A stretch of 40,899 bases of DNA from Lewinellaceae bacterium (GTDB lineage Bacteria; Bacteroidota; Bacteroidia; Chitinophagales; Saprospiraceae). Below, one piece after another: positions 34,036-40,899 of this stretch (position 1 is the stretch's first letter; the number at the start of each line of letters is the position of its first letter). The notes under the pieces were generated by a model. The model made no database searches and was not told where the DNA came from. It saw only the letters and a program-made list of their open reading frames with translations. A program made the position numbers and the translations under genes. The stretch covers positions 1-40,899 of the forward strand of contig JACJYG010000019.1 in the NCBI GenBank assembly GCA_020636215.1, in the 5' to 3' direction.

Positions 34036-35046
34036 TCAATCTATTGAAGAGTCAATTAGGTTTAATTGTTGATGATCATCTTTAGGTTCCAGCGCCCCGG
34101 CTTCTATTAATCTTCTTCCTAATATTCCATATGCAAATCCTTTTATCCAATAGCGTAATATCAAGTAATAGATGGGTGCGATCAACCAAAACAATCCAAA
34201 GGTGAATAAGGTGACGATCGTTGCGAACCAACTTACGAAAACGTCTAATGCTACTACAAAACCATAAATACCATACACTTTGGAAGCATGTTCCCGAAAT
34301 ATCTTAATACTCTTTTTAATAACCTGAATATCCAAAAAGCCAAAACCATTGGTCAGGTTTAAGGCATATTGAATCATTATTATCCGATATATAGGCCAGA
34401 CAAATACAACATAAAAACCTAATAATACCAATTGAATTACAATTTCGACTCCGGCCTGTGGAATAACTTTGACAGCTATAAATTTGCCTATTCCCATGGA
34501 ATCTGCACCCTGATAAACATCCCATAAGTAGAATGCAACTTCCTTGATCAAGTTAAGCATTTTCATTCCCGAAAGGAAGGCTACTATGATCAAAGGTATA
34601 AAATAGATATATCTCATGAACATGAGCACCAGTCCTTTTAAAAAGTACTTGAATACTAAGTCAGGGCGCAAACCTGGCACGGCTGTCTTCTTATTTAACG
34701 CTATCCTTCTCACTACCTCAAATCGCCAACCACGAAGAAATGGTGCTCTTATGGGGATTGGAATAAAAAATAAAACTTTTCTAATGATCGCAAGGAAATA
34801 AACGAATAAAGCGAAAAAAGCGAAATTGGTTATTCCTTGAGGCTTCTGGATAGGCGCGAAAATGAATTTGAGGCCATTTTTGATCTCTTCCCAGATAGTG
34901 TTGTTATCAGTTAGAACTCCAAATTCACCTTCATCGGAAGCTTGACGTATTAGGCGGTCTCCTCTCCTGAGTTCAAGAGTAATTGGGGCATCATCGGTTA
35001 TACCAGAGGCAATAGTTGCAGCTTCAATTTGATAGCGGTTAACCAT
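34036..35046 (-). CDS. DUF4013-like membrane protein, first of a pair
   Basis: A 336-residue membrane protein paralogous to the gene that follows it. An N-terminal soluble part of about 75 residues precedes a first span. A P-F-L-R-G-W-R-F-E-V-V-R-R motif comes next, then spans around residues 140-165, 200-225 and 255-295, and the shared end I-L-R-Y-W-I-K-G-F-A-Y-G-I-L-G-R-R-L. No catalytic residues or signal peptide are apparent. The function is unknown; a pair of related membrane proteins could form a hetero-oligomer. A promoter-like site lies 43-72 bp upstream of the ATG. Confidence 0.65.
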   Translation of the reverse strand: MVNRYQIEAATIASGITDDAPITLELRRGDRLIRQASDEGEFGVLTDNNTIWEEIKNGLKFIFAPIQKPQGITNFAFFALFVYFLAIIRKVLFFIPIPIRAPFLRGWRFEVVRRIALNKKTAVPGLRPDLVFKYFLKGLVLMFMRYIYFIPLIIVAFLSGMKMLNLIKEVAFYLWDVYQGADSMGIGKFIAVKVIPQAGVEIVIQLVLLGFYVVFVWPIYRIIMIQYALNLTNGFGFLDIQVIKKSIKIFREHASKVYGIYGFVVALDVFVSWFATIVTLFTFGLFWLIAPIYYLILRYWIKGFAYGILGRRLIEAGALEPKDDHQQLNLIDSSID

Positions 35047-35088
35047 TTAATATTCCTTTGTGGAGGCTCTGTATGAGCCATTTTTTAA

Positions 35089-35118
35089 AAAAACTATCCT
35101 ATTGTGGCGTAATAACAA
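35089..35118 (-). promoter_or_regulatory. Candidate promoter of the membrane-protein pair
   Basis: On the minus strand TTG (35118-35116), 19 bp, then TAGTTTTT (35096-35089), close to TTG-N19-TAnnTTTG. Transcription would start near 35083, about 37 nt before the ATG at 35046. Confidence 0.42.
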
Positions 35119-35547
35119 GTATGGAAATATATCCAAGATTGTGTATAGAGGTATGGCTCTAATATATGAAATAAAGTTCGTTGTGTAGCATTCTTAATGA
35201 TTTTTTTTGCAAAGATTAAAACACATCTTTTGAAGTAATGAGTGACATGGACTTGAATCGCAATGCTTTTGTTTCTCGCATGAAAATTAGTTATTTGCTT
35301 CTGAGTTATCGTTTAAAAAGTTGGGAGCGTTCTCGTATCAGAAAGTGTCTCTCCATCAAATTATTCCACAGAGTGGTATCCTCATCATTAATGATTACTC
35401 CCTATTGGATAAGAAAAGCGATAATTTCTTACGATAGTTCGTCGTTTGGATGTAGATCCAATGGTTGCAACCTTAGATGAGCGGGGCTAACGTATAGAAA
35501 ACCTGCCATTCAGAATTTTTCTGGGAATTATTCAAAGAGAGGCAACA

Positions 35548-36142
35548 AAATTCCAGGAATTTTCTGATCAGAAAGACTTAAAGGTCATTGTCGATCTTTT
35601 TGAACAGGTGAAAATTCGCCGAATTTTCTGTGGCAGTCTATGTATGTCTAGAAAATTCCCCGATTCTAATACATATATGGTCACTGTACGAAATTGATTA
35701 GAGGCATTTCGAAAAAATTGGTTTTACGGTATTACAAGTAGAAATAGGGAGCGGAATTTTTCGCCAAATTATTCAATGCCTTTGTTTGGCTTGCATTGCG
35801 AGTCCTTGGTTTGCAGAGCTCCTCTCTAAAGTACCTTACCAAATTCGCTGAATTTTCTCTGTCACTTCTTTAATATCCATTCGCTTGGCCGTTGTTATTT
35901 TCTTTTGCTGCCTCTATAAAGGCAAAGTAAATCATTTTAACGCGCTGCCAGACAAAAACTACAATAGCGCGTAAGGTGAAACGACGAATTTTTCCCCGAA
36001 TTTTCACCTCTTTGGGCTGGTACAGACAAAAATTCCCCTAATTTTTGCTTTGGCAGTAAAGAAGCAGCCGTCTGTTTTCGCCGAATTTTTGGACAAATTC
36101 CCCGAATTTTGGCCTTTTGTCATCTGGGAATTCCCGGAATTT
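35548..36142. repeat. Array of AAATTC-N3-GAATTT dyads
   Basis: Inverted half-sites AAATTC and GAATTT with exactly three bases between recur at 35548 (CAG spacer), 35612 (GCC), 35841 (GCT), 36030 (CCC, one base off), 36095 (CCC) and 36128 (CCG, one base off). A more degenerate copy is at 35653 (CCC). Single GAATTTTT half-sites lie between (35513, 35754, 35986, 35998, 36083, 36165). The spacer length is constant while its bases vary, as expected for protein-binding sites. Confidence 0.7.
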
Positions 36143-36193
36143 CCTTTTTCAAGGGTTTTTCGGCGAATTTTTCAAGATAGTAGACGGGACTGA

Positions 36194-37549
36194 CTATCCG
36201 CAGAAGAATTCCTCAAAGCAAAGATCAAACACTTCTATAAGACGAAGAACGTTAGGATTGGTGGCAACAAAGACAGCCAGAGCCTCTCTGCCGTTTTGGG
36301 GTTTATAATTCCAGGTAGCCGGCAGGCCATCGGCGTCTACCATTATTTTTTCTCCATTGGAGAGGATCTCATACCGCCAGCCAGGCGGTAAAACTGGATC
36401 TTCAGAGTACATTGGAGCGCCTGCTTCTGCATTTTCCAGGCATTCTTTTTCGCTGGTGGGGGGAAGGGAAATACTTTCTGCTCTGACTGCCTGGGCCGGG
36501 ACATCCATAGCAGAGGCTTCTTTCGGTTTGTTTGTTTCAGGGCAGAGTAAGTTTTTTATGATATAGTCCGCGATGTCGTATCCTTCTCTTCGATCATCTT
36601 CCGGAGCTTTTTCTTCCAGCAATCGCGATACGGTTACCTGGCATACGGCGCCCAGTATCTTTACCCTCTCTGCCCATTCATCGGTTTTATCCAGGTCTGG
36701 AAAAAGGAGGACCCGCCGGCCTTCCAGTGCCTGATACACCTCCGGCGTTGTCCACCGGGCGCCGTGGCTGCCGCCGGTGGCCAACCAGATGACGGAAGGT
36801 TGGATGCCTGCCATGATCACGGCGGTCTTTTCGCTTTCCACCAGGGCGACGGGAGCATCCGGATAGAGAGGCAGAAGGTGCTCTCCGAAGAGGCATTGCT
36901 GCAAATTGGCGTTCCGGTTCTTCAGGAGGGCTTTGCCTGCGAAATAGGCACCTGGCTTTCCGGTTTCCCATTGGTACATTCCATTGCGCCAGACTTCGGC
37001 TGATCCGGGCGCCTTTAGCCGCCGGCCGGTATCCGGGTCGTAGGCCATCACTTTGGCTTGGCGGATGTTTCCGTGACGGTCGATCTGCCAGAACACTACG
37101 GAGAGGCCTCCGGCATTGCGCCAGTGCTTTGAGGTGCCCAGTTGGTACAACTCGGCAAGCTGGATCGCTTTGGCTTCACCGAAGAGCTTTTTCAGGAACC
37201 GGATAAAGTTGTTCTTTCCCAGGCTTTGCTGGCTGCGATCCAGGTATTCTTTGGGGATGTAATCGATAGGCCGCTCTGCAGGAGGCGTGTATTGGGTTTT
37301 GTAGGCTTCGGAAGATCTCCAATCGGTTTTGTCCTGGCTTGTTTCCGGATGGTTCCGGAAATATTCAACTGGCGGGAGGTGATAGCCGCATTTGTTTTCC
37401 CGGTTGCACTTGCCCACTTCGTGAGCCAGGGGTTGTCCTGTTTCTGCATCAATGTAGCGAGTAAATTCGTTGCGCTTATGGCAGGCGGGGCAGGTGTGGC
37501 GGGTACGCCTGCCCCGGTAGGGTTCTAATATGTATCGGTAGATACGCAT
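36194..37549 (-). CDS. DUF6371-like zinc-finger/toprim protein (primase-like)
   Basis: A 451-residue mobile-element protein. The N-terminus has a CHC2-like zinc finger: T-C-P-A-C-H near residues 19-24, then C...C-G-Y-H near 48-57. A toprim-like core follows with V-A-L-V-E-S-E-K-T-A near 232 and L-L-F-P-D-L-D-K-T-D near 279, which hold the expected Glu and D-x-D acids. This is the layout of primase-related proteins found in Bacteroidota integrative elements next to DUF3987 proteins. A role in element DNA replication or priming is likely but not shown. It lies on the same strand as the DUF3987 gene, 243 bp downstream of it, with a repeat cluster in the gap. Its own 3' end borders the dyad array. 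Confidence 0.75.
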   Translation of the reverse strand: MRIYRYILEPYRGRRTRHTCPACHKRNEFTRYIDAETGQPLAHEVGKCNRENKCGYHLPPVEYFRNHPETSQDKTDWRSSEAYKTQYTPPAERPIDYIPKEYLDRSQQSLGKNNFIRFLKKLFGEAKAIQLAELYQLGTSKHWRNAGGLSVVFWQIDRHGNIRQAKVMAYDPDTGRRLKAPGSAEVWRNGMYQWETGKPGAYFAGKALLKNRNANLQQCLFGEHLLPLYPDAPVALVESEKTAVIMAGIQPSVIWLATGGSHGARWTTPEVYQALEGRRVLLFPDLDKTDEWAERVKILGAVCQVTVSRLLEEKAPEDDRREGYDIADYIIKNLLCPETNKPKEASAMDVPAQAVRAESISLPPTSEKECLENAEAGAPMYSEDPVLPPGWRYEILSNGEKIMVDADGLPATWNYKPQNGREALAVFVATNPNVLRLIEVFDLCFEEFFCG

Positions 37550-37567
37550 AACTTTGCCATTTTAAAG

Positions 37568-37790
37568 ATGGCACAAGTGGCATTTACGGCATAAACTCCG
37601 TAAAGTATTGCTAGTTAATAGTTTAAAAGTCGCATTTGTGCCGCTCCTCATGTCATTTGTGCCATTCGACTATTGTTTCTTAATGCCAGAGAGGCATAAC
37701 TGGCATTTTTGTGGCACGGGTAGAACTGAATTAAAAATTTGTTATTCAGTGATTTAGGATTGAAGGTGTCGTTTGTGCCACTTGTGCCAG
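37568..37790. repeat. TTTGTGCC repeat cluster (iteron-like)
   Basis: The 243-bp gap between the DUF3987 and toprim genes holds CATTTGTGCC at 37634-37643 and 37655-37664, GTTTGTGCCACTTGTGCC at 37771-37788, TTTTTGTGGCAC at 37706-37717 and the inverse GGCACAAGTGGCATTT at 37570-37585. A core (T/C)TTGTGCC thus recurs at least five times in both orientations. Confidence 0.6.
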
Positions 37791-37792
37791 GG

Positions 37793-39166
37793 TCACTCGT
37801 AGCGCTTTCCCCATTTGCCTCTGGCAAAGCGCTCAAAAACAGCTGTGGTTAGAAATCGTTTAAAAGAGCGTTCACTCATTCCCATTTTTTGGGCAATTTT
37901 AACGCCGTCTCCCGTCAGAAATTCCCCGGGTAGCGCCTCGTATACCCGGCGGTGGTCGGCCGGTAGTTTTTCAACAGGAGACGCGTTGTGAAGACGGTCG
38001 AATACTTTGAGGGACTGGGCCCGGAAGTACTCCGCCAATTCGATGGCGCGTTCCACTGTGGATGATTGCAGTTTGTTTATTGGGCTGTCTTCAAAAGCGT
38101 ACCAGAGCGCCTGCAGGAGCAGCGCCAGCCGAAGGGTATGGAGGTCAAATTTTCCGTGAAGGCCCTGGAGTAACTCATTATCGGCGTTGTCGCAGAGAGG
38201 TTTATTCTGTTCATTAAAGAAATGAAAAAGACGGGCTTTGGCTTCCCGTTCCGGCCTCATATAAGTTGGTTTTCCCTCTTTATCAAATGTCAAAGTCAAA
38301 AGCCGGTTGATCCCATCAGCGTATTGGTTCAAAAGCCCCGTCGGCATTTCCTTGTCTTGCCATAGAGGCTTTTCTAAGTTATCCGGCCAGGCAAACAGTA
38401 AGCGGTCGAAGAAGCCGTTGCTGGCACGATTGTCTTTGGTGATCTCCTCAATTACACTGGGTTGAATGGTGCCGGCGACGGAAACAAATGGCCTGCGAAT
38501 ATAAATAGGGGCGCTTGTTTTTCTGGTGACATCTATGGGTTTGCCACTCCAAATTTGTAACCACATTTCCTGTTCTGCGCCTTTATTGTATTGATTGAAA
38601 GATTTAAACCATCCTGAGACTTCATCCCGGTAAATGGCGACACCACGCAGATTTTCCATGTGTGTTGCCGCAAGTGCTTCTGGAGTAGTATCGCTCAAAA
38701 GGTACTTCTTCAAGACTAACTTTTGCCCGCCTTCTGCTTCATCAAAAGAGGCCATCTCTGCCTGAAAAACTTCAAACGCTTTTTCATCCTGCTTCTGAAT
38801 CGGTTGCAAGGCGAGGTCTAATGCTCCGCTCTTATTGATATTGGGATTCCCTATCAGGATCAAAAAAATATTGGCTCTGTGTACACTGCCTTCTTTTATT
38901 TTTAGCAGGACAGTGTTACCAATGGCGGCAGAGGCGGCAAAAAGTATTGCTGCTGAGAGATAATCCTCAGGGATTCCTAACGCAATATTAGTTTCTTCAA
39001 CGAATAGTCGGAGGGCGGGTGGGAGGACGTCAGGAAAGGAACCCCTTTGTCTATTTTGTCTTTGGCTGACATCCTGCGGCCTGTCTTTAGTAAGGCGATT
39101 AATGTCTCTGGAGAGTTCAGCAGATGTTACCGTTCCACGGGGAAATTGGTTATCTTTGTACTTCAT
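37793..39166 (-). CDS. DUF3987 domain mobile-element ATPase
   Basis: A 457-residue protein of the DUF3987 type. A hydrophobic strand leads into L-I-G-N-P-N-I-N-K-S-G, a P-loop in which the usual G-x-x-x-x-G-K-S glycine before Lys is Asn. The Walker B-like strand is V-A-I-Y-R-D-E-V-S-G-W-F. The family is common in Bacteroidota and phage elements beside primase-like proteins and is thought to be a replication helicase/ATPase. I chose the ATG at 39166. Starting at 39220 would make a stem-loop at 39181-39213 part of the coding sequence and gives a poor N-terminus. It is preceded by the HTH gene and followed by the toprim gene on the same strand. Confidence 0.8.
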   Translation of the reverse strand: MKYKDNQFPRGTVTSAELSRDINRLTKDRPQDVSQRQNRQRGSFPDVLPPALRLFVEETNIALGIPEDYLSAAILFAASAAIGNTVLLKIKEGSVHRANIFLILIGNPNINKSGALDLALQPIQKQDEKAFEVFQAEMASFDEAEGGQKLVLKKYLLSDTTPEALAATHMENLRGVAIYRDEVSGWFKSFNQYNKGAEQEMWLQIWSGKPIDVTRKTSAPIYIRRPFVSVAGTIQPSVIEEITKDNRASNGFFDRLLFAWPDNLEKPLWQDKEMPTGLLNQYADGINRLLTLTFDKEGKPTYMRPEREAKARLFHFFNEQNKPLCDNADNELLQGLHGKFDLHTLRLALLLQALWYAFEDSPINKLQSSTVERAIELAEYFRAQSLKVFDRLHNASPVEKLPADHRRVYEALPGEFLTGDGVKIAQKMGMSERSFKRFLTTAVFERFARGKWGKRYE

Positions 39167-39180
39167 AGAAACTTTATATT

Positions 39181-39213
39181 TAAAAGGGTTAAGCATGTCG
39201 CTTGACCCTTTTT
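39181..39213. terminator. Stem-loop between HTH gene and DUF3987 gene
   Basis: AAAAGGGTTAAGC, loop ATGTC, GCTTGACCCTTTT form a 13-bp stem with one G-T pair. A T-run continues on the plus strand. On the minus strand, where the genes run, the tail is only TTTT from the stem itself. It could be an attenuator that limits read-through into the DUF3987 gene or a plus-strand terminator. Confidence 0.5.
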
Positions 39214-39247
39214 TGACCATAAAATAGAATGCGAAAAGAAATCCTCT

Positions 39248-39598
39248 TTAAGGAGGTCTCTTTCCCTTTTTTCTAAGGTGGTGCTCCATTTCTCGACGCA
39301 GATCAGCCAAGTTTTCAGGTTTTCCTCCTTCGACCCATGCATCCAGTTCTGTTTTGATGAAATACAGTCTTTTTCCGGGTTTACGGTGGGGAATGGCGCC
39401 TTGGCTGGTTAACTTATAAATAGTTGACTTGCTCAGATCGAGATACCGGCAAGCATCAGAAATGCCCATAATTTGCTTTGCCCCATGGTTGTTATTAGAA
39501 GAATTGTCTCTTCGAGAGTGCAGTGCAGAATGGAATTCCTCCCGAACAATTTGTCTCAATTCCTGTAATGAAATTTCCAGAATGATCTTTTTTTCCAT
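39248..39598 (-). CDS. Helix-turn-helix excisionase-like protein
   Basis: A 116-residue protein. The second half is a MerR/HTH_17-type helix-turn-helix: I-M-G-I-S-D-A-C-R-Y-L-D-L-S-K-S-T-I-Y-K-L, a G-x-I-P-x-x-K-P-G-K-R-L-Y-F wing and an L-D-A-W-V end. The first 30 residues form an amphipathic helix (I-S-L-Q-E-L-R-Q-I-V-R-E-E) that may dimerise. Proteins of this kind act as excisionases or regulators in Bacteroidota integrative elements. It is first in line before the DUF3987 and toprim genes. A hairpin and paired direct repeats upstream suggest autoregulation. Confidence 0.82.
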   Translation of the reverse strand: MEKKIILEISLQELRQIVREEFHSALHSRRDNSSNNNHGAKQIMGISDACRYLDLSKSTIYKLTSQGAIPHRKPGKRLYFIKTELDAWVEGGKPENLADLRREMEHHLRKKGKRPP

Positions 39599-39604
39599 AA
39601 TTCA

Positions 39605-39668
39605 CTCAGTTGTTTTACTGAGCCAAAATTATGGGGAGAAAAAGCGGTAGGTGGGGTTGTAGGTGGGG
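39605..39668 (-). promoter_or_regulatory. Promoter/operator region of the HTH gene
   Basis: On the minus strand TAATTTTG (39631-39624) is a perfect -7 box. A perfect 6-bp inverted repeat CTCAGT/ACTGAG (39605-39622) lies just downstream, near the expected start of transcription. Two direct copies of GTAGGTGGGG (39647-39656 and 39659-39668, 12-bp period) cover the -33 side, where no TTTG is present. The arrangement suggests control by a DNA-binding protein, perhaps the HTH protein itself. Confidence 0.45.
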
Positions 39669-39692
39669 ACCTATTTTTTCATTTTTTGAGAA

Positions 39693-40604
39693 TTACTCTT
39701 CTGGCAAGCCAAGTTCGTCTAGTGTCTCTTTGTAGTATTGTTCAAGGATTGCCACAGCTTTGTCCTGCTTAAGCCGTTTCAAATGGTTCCGGACAACCTT
39801 GAAGTCATCGAGCAATTTTGAGTCAGATTTCACCAGAGGGGCTTTTCGGACGAGCTTATAGATATTTGAGTTTTGAAAGCTGGTAAAGCGGGAGCCTGTT
39901 AAAGCGTGGAGCAGTGCAGTGGCCATTGGCATGTGTCCACCATTTCTTAACTGGATGCCTTCACTTTCAAAGAGGAAGTACAGTAGAATTACCTGTTGGG
40001 CTTTAGTCATTTCGAAGTCTGAAGTGGACAATTCATTCGGTGAAGGTGCTCTCTGAATCGAAGGATATATGTAATCCAGATACTCCCAAAGTTTGTCTTT
40101 GAGCAGGGGCTGGTAGTCAAGCCGGATGCGTTTCCAGAAATCGTCGAAATCATTATCAGGTAACAGCTGATGATATTGGAGAAATTCTTTGAGGCCGCCG
40201 GAGGGTAAATGCCTTAGTTTATAGACAAAGCATATTGCATAGATGTGGTCTTCAGGGGTGAGCAGCCATTGAGGGAAGATCTTTTGCTCCTCCTTGTGTT
40301 GCACATGGAAATAATGGAAAAGCTTGTCTTCGGCAATGAAGAAATCAGGGAGCGGAAACCTGTCTTTGGGGTAGTCAAAGAATTCAAATTGCTTTTGCTC
40401 AAAATATCCAGGATCATGATCCCGGCTGGCGAAAACCAGCTCCACTGCATGGTTTTCCAGAATATATTCCTGCAATGCATTGCTGAGCATGTTTAGGAAC
40501 GGGTCTTCTTTTTCGCTATTTTCCGGATAGGCATTATCCTTATACATCAGTGTGTGAAAAACCTGAAAGGCATCCAGTCCGAAACGGGGATCATAATTTT
40601 CCAT
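39693..40604 (-). CDS. Unrecognised 303-aa accessory protein of a mobile element
   Basis: A 303-residue soluble protein that I cannot assign to a named family. The N-terminal two thirds are rich in aromatic and acidic residues. The last 100 residues (T-K-A-Q-Q-V-I-L-L-Y-F-L-F-E-S-E-G, then A-L-L-H-A-L-T-G-S-R and a final charged helix) resemble C-terminal domains of uncharacterised Bacteroidota proteins that often sit next to excisionase-like HTH genes, as here. A regulatory or RteC-like role is conceivable but not supported by a clear motif. It ends about 95 bp before the HTH gene on the same strand. Confidence 0.6.
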   Translation of the reverse strand: MENYDPRFGLDAFQVFHTLMYKDNAYPENSEKEDPFLNMLSNALQEYILENHAVELVFASRDHDPGYFEQKQFEFFDYPKDRFPLPDFFIAEDKLFHYFHVQHKEEQKIFPQWLLTPEDHIYAICFVYKLRHLPSGGLKEFLQYHQLLPDNDFDDFWKRIRLDYQPLLKDKLWEYLDYIYPSIQRAPSPNELSTSDFEMTKAQQVILLYFLFESEGIQLRNGGHMPMATALLHALTGSRFTSFQNSNIYKLVRKAPLVKSDSKLLDDFKVVRNHLKRLKQDKAVAILEQYYKETLDELGLPEE

Positions 40605-40633
40605 ACAACCCGGTTATTGGCTTGGGAGGCATT

Positions 40634-40660
40634 AAAGAAAACGAGAGAGAGCTGCTCTCG
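40634..40660 (-). terminator. Likely terminator of the right-edge gene
   Basis: On the minus strand CGAGAG, loop CAGCTCT, CTCTCG is followed by TTTTCTTT. It lies about 40 bp after the stop of the right-edge gene and before the 303-aa gene, as expected for an intrinsic terminator separating them. Confidence 0.45.
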
Positions 40661-40699
40661 GAAAATTTTTATTAAAGCGATTGGTTACGCCTGCCTTAT

Positions 40700-40899
40700 T
40701 CAGGCAGCGGAATGCTGAAGATAACCTTCCTCTTTCAGCGCCTGAGCGGCGTCTTTATAAAAAGCGTCACTGTTGAAACGGCTGATGCCCAGAGAAGGGA
40801 TCTCGCCGATGGCCTTCAAGAACGCCAGCGCTACCATCTGCAGGAAGCCTTCCTCCGAAGTGTCGATGGCCTGTTCGTAGTCGAGGTTTCGCCACAGGC
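40700..40899 (-). CDS. Partial gene, C-terminal 65 residues
   Basis: An open minus-strand frame runs from the window edge to TGA at 40702-40700. It reads LWRNLDYEQAIDTSEEGF, then a hydrophobic helix (LQMVALAFLKAIGEI) and an end EEGYLQHSAA. The codon use is GC-rich, unlike the AT-rich mobile-element genes next to it, so it may be a resident gene or a different cargo. I do not recognise the family from this fragment. The perfect hairpin CTGCCT/AGGCAG at 40691-40707 overlaps its stop codon. Confidence 0.55.
   Translation of the reverse strand, partial: LWRNLDYEQAIDTSEEGFLQMVALAFLKAIGEIPSLGISRFNSDAFYKDAAQALKEEGYLQHSAA

Larger units (their letters stand above)
35047..36193. other. 1.1-kb gene-free AT-rich region with dyad array
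   Basis: No convincing gene lies between the membrane-protein pair and the toprim gene. An 80-codon plus-strand frame (35238-35480) has no family-like content. From 35548 to 36142 the region carries a recurring short dyad, listed separately. GGTGAAA at 35975 and TTTTCACC at 36001 form an extra inverted pair around two copies of CGAATTTT. The location at the end of mobile-element genes suggests an origin, transfer or attachment region, but nothing proves it. Confidence 0.5.

Noticed and set aside
35238..35480. An 80-codon plus-strand frame in the AT-rich gap
   Set aside because: No recognisable domain, unusual composition, and no neighbour on its strand.
35548..36142. A CRISPR array in the dyad region
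   Set aside because: Units are 15-bp palindromes at irregular distances rather than long repeats with uniform spacers.
33059..40604. Integrase, relaxase or tRNA attachment site for the mobile element
   Set aside because: Searched by eye for tyrosine-recombinase, relaxase and tRNA-like sequence; none was found, so the element's ends cannot be placed.

Overview
The window looks like accessory DNA from a Bacteroidota genome, perhaps a Saprospiria-type organism (an inference; no rRNA or taxonomic marker is present). Pointers to this phylum are several promoter-like sites of the Bacteroidota type (-33 TTTG/TTG, about 19 bp, -7 TAnnTTTG), little Shine-Dalgarno signal, tandem heptamer repeats, and accessory families common there (DUF3987 ATPase, DUF6371-like toprim protein, one-HTH excisionase-like protein, DUF4013-like membrane proteins).

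Layout. (1) 1-1718: a minus-strand HNH endonuclease-like gene and about 730 bp without genes that holds a 162-bp imperfect palindrome and a candidate promoter. (2) 1719-32972: one co-directional run of about 31 kb packed with nucleic-acid enzymes. It opens with an SNF2-type helicase, a four-helix-bundle gene bracketed by heptamer repeats, a giant Eco57I/PglX-like adenine methylase and a PHP-domain plus SMC-like ATPase. Helicase, methylase and ATPase together match what I remember of the 'Hma' defence system; the SNF2 and methylase pair also resembles DISARM class 1 (DrmD/DrmMI). A visibly more AT-rich block follows (12784-24374): a PD-(D/E)XK-like nuclease, an Upf1/Dna2-like SF1 helicase, a 1638-residue Trp-repeat protein ending in a DarT-like ADP-ribosyltransferase domain, a broken darG macrodomain remnant, and an ATPase/RloB pair. 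The run closes with a GC-richer 2122-residue DUF1998 helicase (DruE/DrmA-DrmB-like) and a UvrD-like helicase that carries a RelE/ParE-like N-terminus. (3) 33059-35046: two paralogous membrane proteins on the minus strand. (4) 35047-36193: a gene-free AT-rich stretch with a recurring AAATTC-N3-GAATTT dyad. (5) 36194-40604: minus-strand mobile-element genes (toprim/zinc-finger protein, DUF3987 ATPase, HTH protein, unrecognised 303-aa protein), with a second repeat cluster (TTTGTGCC) between two of them. (6) 40700-40899: the 3' end of another minus-strand gene.

How it may work (inference): the helicases and methylase would form a self/non-self DNA-modification defence. The central block looks like embedded cargo in which the nuclease and SF1 helicase accompany a toxin-like DNA ADP-ribosyltransferase tethered to a large repeat scaffold. 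The neighbouring antitoxin gene (darG) is frameshifted and truncated although it still overlaps the toxin stop codon. The toxin may therefore now be controlled in cis by its repeat domain rather than by DarG. That fusion plus the antitoxin fossil is the most novel candidate in the window.
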